From Thermotogota bacterium (lineage in GTDB: Bacteria > Thermotogota > Thermotogae > Thermotogales > DSM-5069): 64,000 bases of DNA. The stretch's first letter is position 1; every line of letters begins with the position of its first letter. Where the stretch lies: positions 1-64,000 of the forward strand of contig JAKPGA010000022.1 in assembly GCA_029551145.1 (NCBI GenBank), read 5' to 3'. Shown here piece after piece: positions 63,513 through 64,000 of the stretch. Position numbers and translations under genes: made by a program. The notes beneath the pieces were generated by a model, which saw nothing but the letters and a program-made list of their open reading frames with translations, ran no database searches and was not told the DNA's origin.

Positions 63513-64000
63513 TCAGAATTTTCTCTTCTTCAAAGCCTCCTGATAAACTTTTATGTACTGTCTTGCAGATCTATCCCACGAAACATCTGTGGTCATGGCG
63601 TTCTTGATTATTTTCAGCCAATGATCACGCTCGTTCTTGTAAAAATACACAGCTCTCGCAATTGCCTCCAAAAGGTGTGCCGTGTCATATTCTCGAAAGC
63701 CAAATCCGTTTCCTTCTTTGGTTTTCGAATCATACTCCCTTACAGTGTCGGCAAGTCCACCGGTATAACGCACTATCGGTATCGTACCATATCTCAAGCT
63801 GTACATCTGACCAAGTCCACACGGTTCATACCTCGAAGGCATCAGGAATACGTCGCTCGCGGCGTAGATTTTCTGTGCAAGGTCTATGTCGAACTTAATA
63901 TTGCTTGAGATTCTTGCGGGATATTTCTTCTCCACATTTCTAAAGAATTCCTCGTATTTCTTATCACCCGTTCCAAGGACAACGAATTGCACATCGAACA
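63513..64000 (-). CDS. glgA: Glycogen synthase, C-terminal part (5' end outside the window)
   Basis: The frame is open to the window edge, so the GTG at 63992 used by the ORF track is internal. The 162 visible residues are the C-terminal GT-B domain of an ADP(UDP)-glucose:glycogen glucosyltransferase (GT5): FVVLGTGDKKYEEFFRNVEKKYPARISSNIKFD, then the nucleotide-sugar site DVFLMPSRYEPCGLGQMYSLRYGTIPIVRYTGGLADTVREYD and the closing VSWDRSARQYIKVYQEAL. The ExxGxGQxxxxxYG block is specific for glycogen/starch synthase. It ends 21 bases before galT. Confidence 0.93.
   Translation of the reverse strand, partial: FDVQFVVLGTGDKKYEEFFRNVEKKYPARISSNIKFDIDLAQKIYAASDVFLMPSRYEPCGLGQMYSLRYGTIPIVRYTGGLADTVREYDSKTKEGNGFGFREYDTAHLLEAIARAVYFYKNERDHWLKIIKNAMTTDVSWDRSARQYIKVYQEALKKRKF

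Noticed and set aside
63033-63908. 291-residue plus-strand ORF
   Set aside because: Antisense shadow of galT and glgA, with unnatural composition and no start context.

Overview
The window looks like chromosomal DNA of a Thermotogota bacterium, most likely Pseudothermotoga or a near relative. This is inferred from the flagellar gene order with a FliY-type switch protein, a Gly-tRNA/rpsO/pnp block, galT beside glgA, an SpoVS protein in a non-sporeformer, AGA/AGG- and ATA-rich codon use, many GTG and TTG starts, and very tight gene packing. I could run no search, so species is not assigned. No CRISPR array, insertion sequence, prophage or replication origin was seen, and no gene-free stretch exceeds 300 bases.

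Region 1 (1-10.2 kb, plus strand) is the middle and end of a flagellar operon: a MotE-like gene cut by the window edge, fliK, flgD, flgE, flbD, motA, motB, fliL, fliM, fliY and a LolA-like exported protein. Two members are broken as written: fliK by an in-frame TAG and fliL by a one-base frameshift. Region 2 (10.2-24.9 kb) holds a metallo-beta-lactamase-fold enzyme, csaB, a three-tRNA operon (Lys, Leu, Gly) with its own promoter and terminator, uvrA, a secreted PHP-domain protein, tsaB, a Lon-like protease, an FmdB zinc ribbon, glmS, and a two-gene system of the 2-hydroxyacyl-CoA dehydratase / double-cubane type whose activator ATPase is fused to a dehydratase-like domain.

Region 3 (24.9-32.6 kb, minus strand) holds a molybdopterin module (moeA-PBP fusion, mogA, moeA), an ArsB/NhaD-type transporter, a Xer recombinase, thymidine kinase, a NUDIX protein and ispE. 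Region 4 (32.8-43 kb) has a PflX-type radical SAM gene, a CpxP-like periplasmic protein, a DUF4910-type aminopeptidase and a peptide-type ABC operon with an NlpC/P60 hydrolase embedded in it. Region 5 (43-51.5 kb, mostly minus) has a pair of ECF-type ATPases, an RsmC-like methyltransferase, ppdK with a co-transcribed secreted protein, hupB, mnmE and a YqeY-like protein.

Region 6 (51.7-56.9 kb, plus) is a formate module: ferritin-like protein, multidomain formate dehydrogenase alpha subunit (Cys form) split by an in-frame TGA, mobA, fdhD and a FocA-type formate channel. With the MoeA/MogA genes of region 3 it suggests formate metabolism based on a molybdenum or tungsten bis-MGD enzyme. Region 7 (56.9-64 kb, minus) runs glgA (partial), galT, spoVS, a small unknown gene, tRNA-Gly(CCC), rpsO, pnp, an M16 peptidase and an HD-GYP phosphodiesterase.

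The most notable points are three interrupted genes (amber, opal, frameshift) among otherwise intact neighbours, a candidate AUA start for fliK, the fused double-cubane-type activator, an FdhD without its usual CxxC motif, and a MotB whose OmpA-like domain appears to carry an inserted helical segment.
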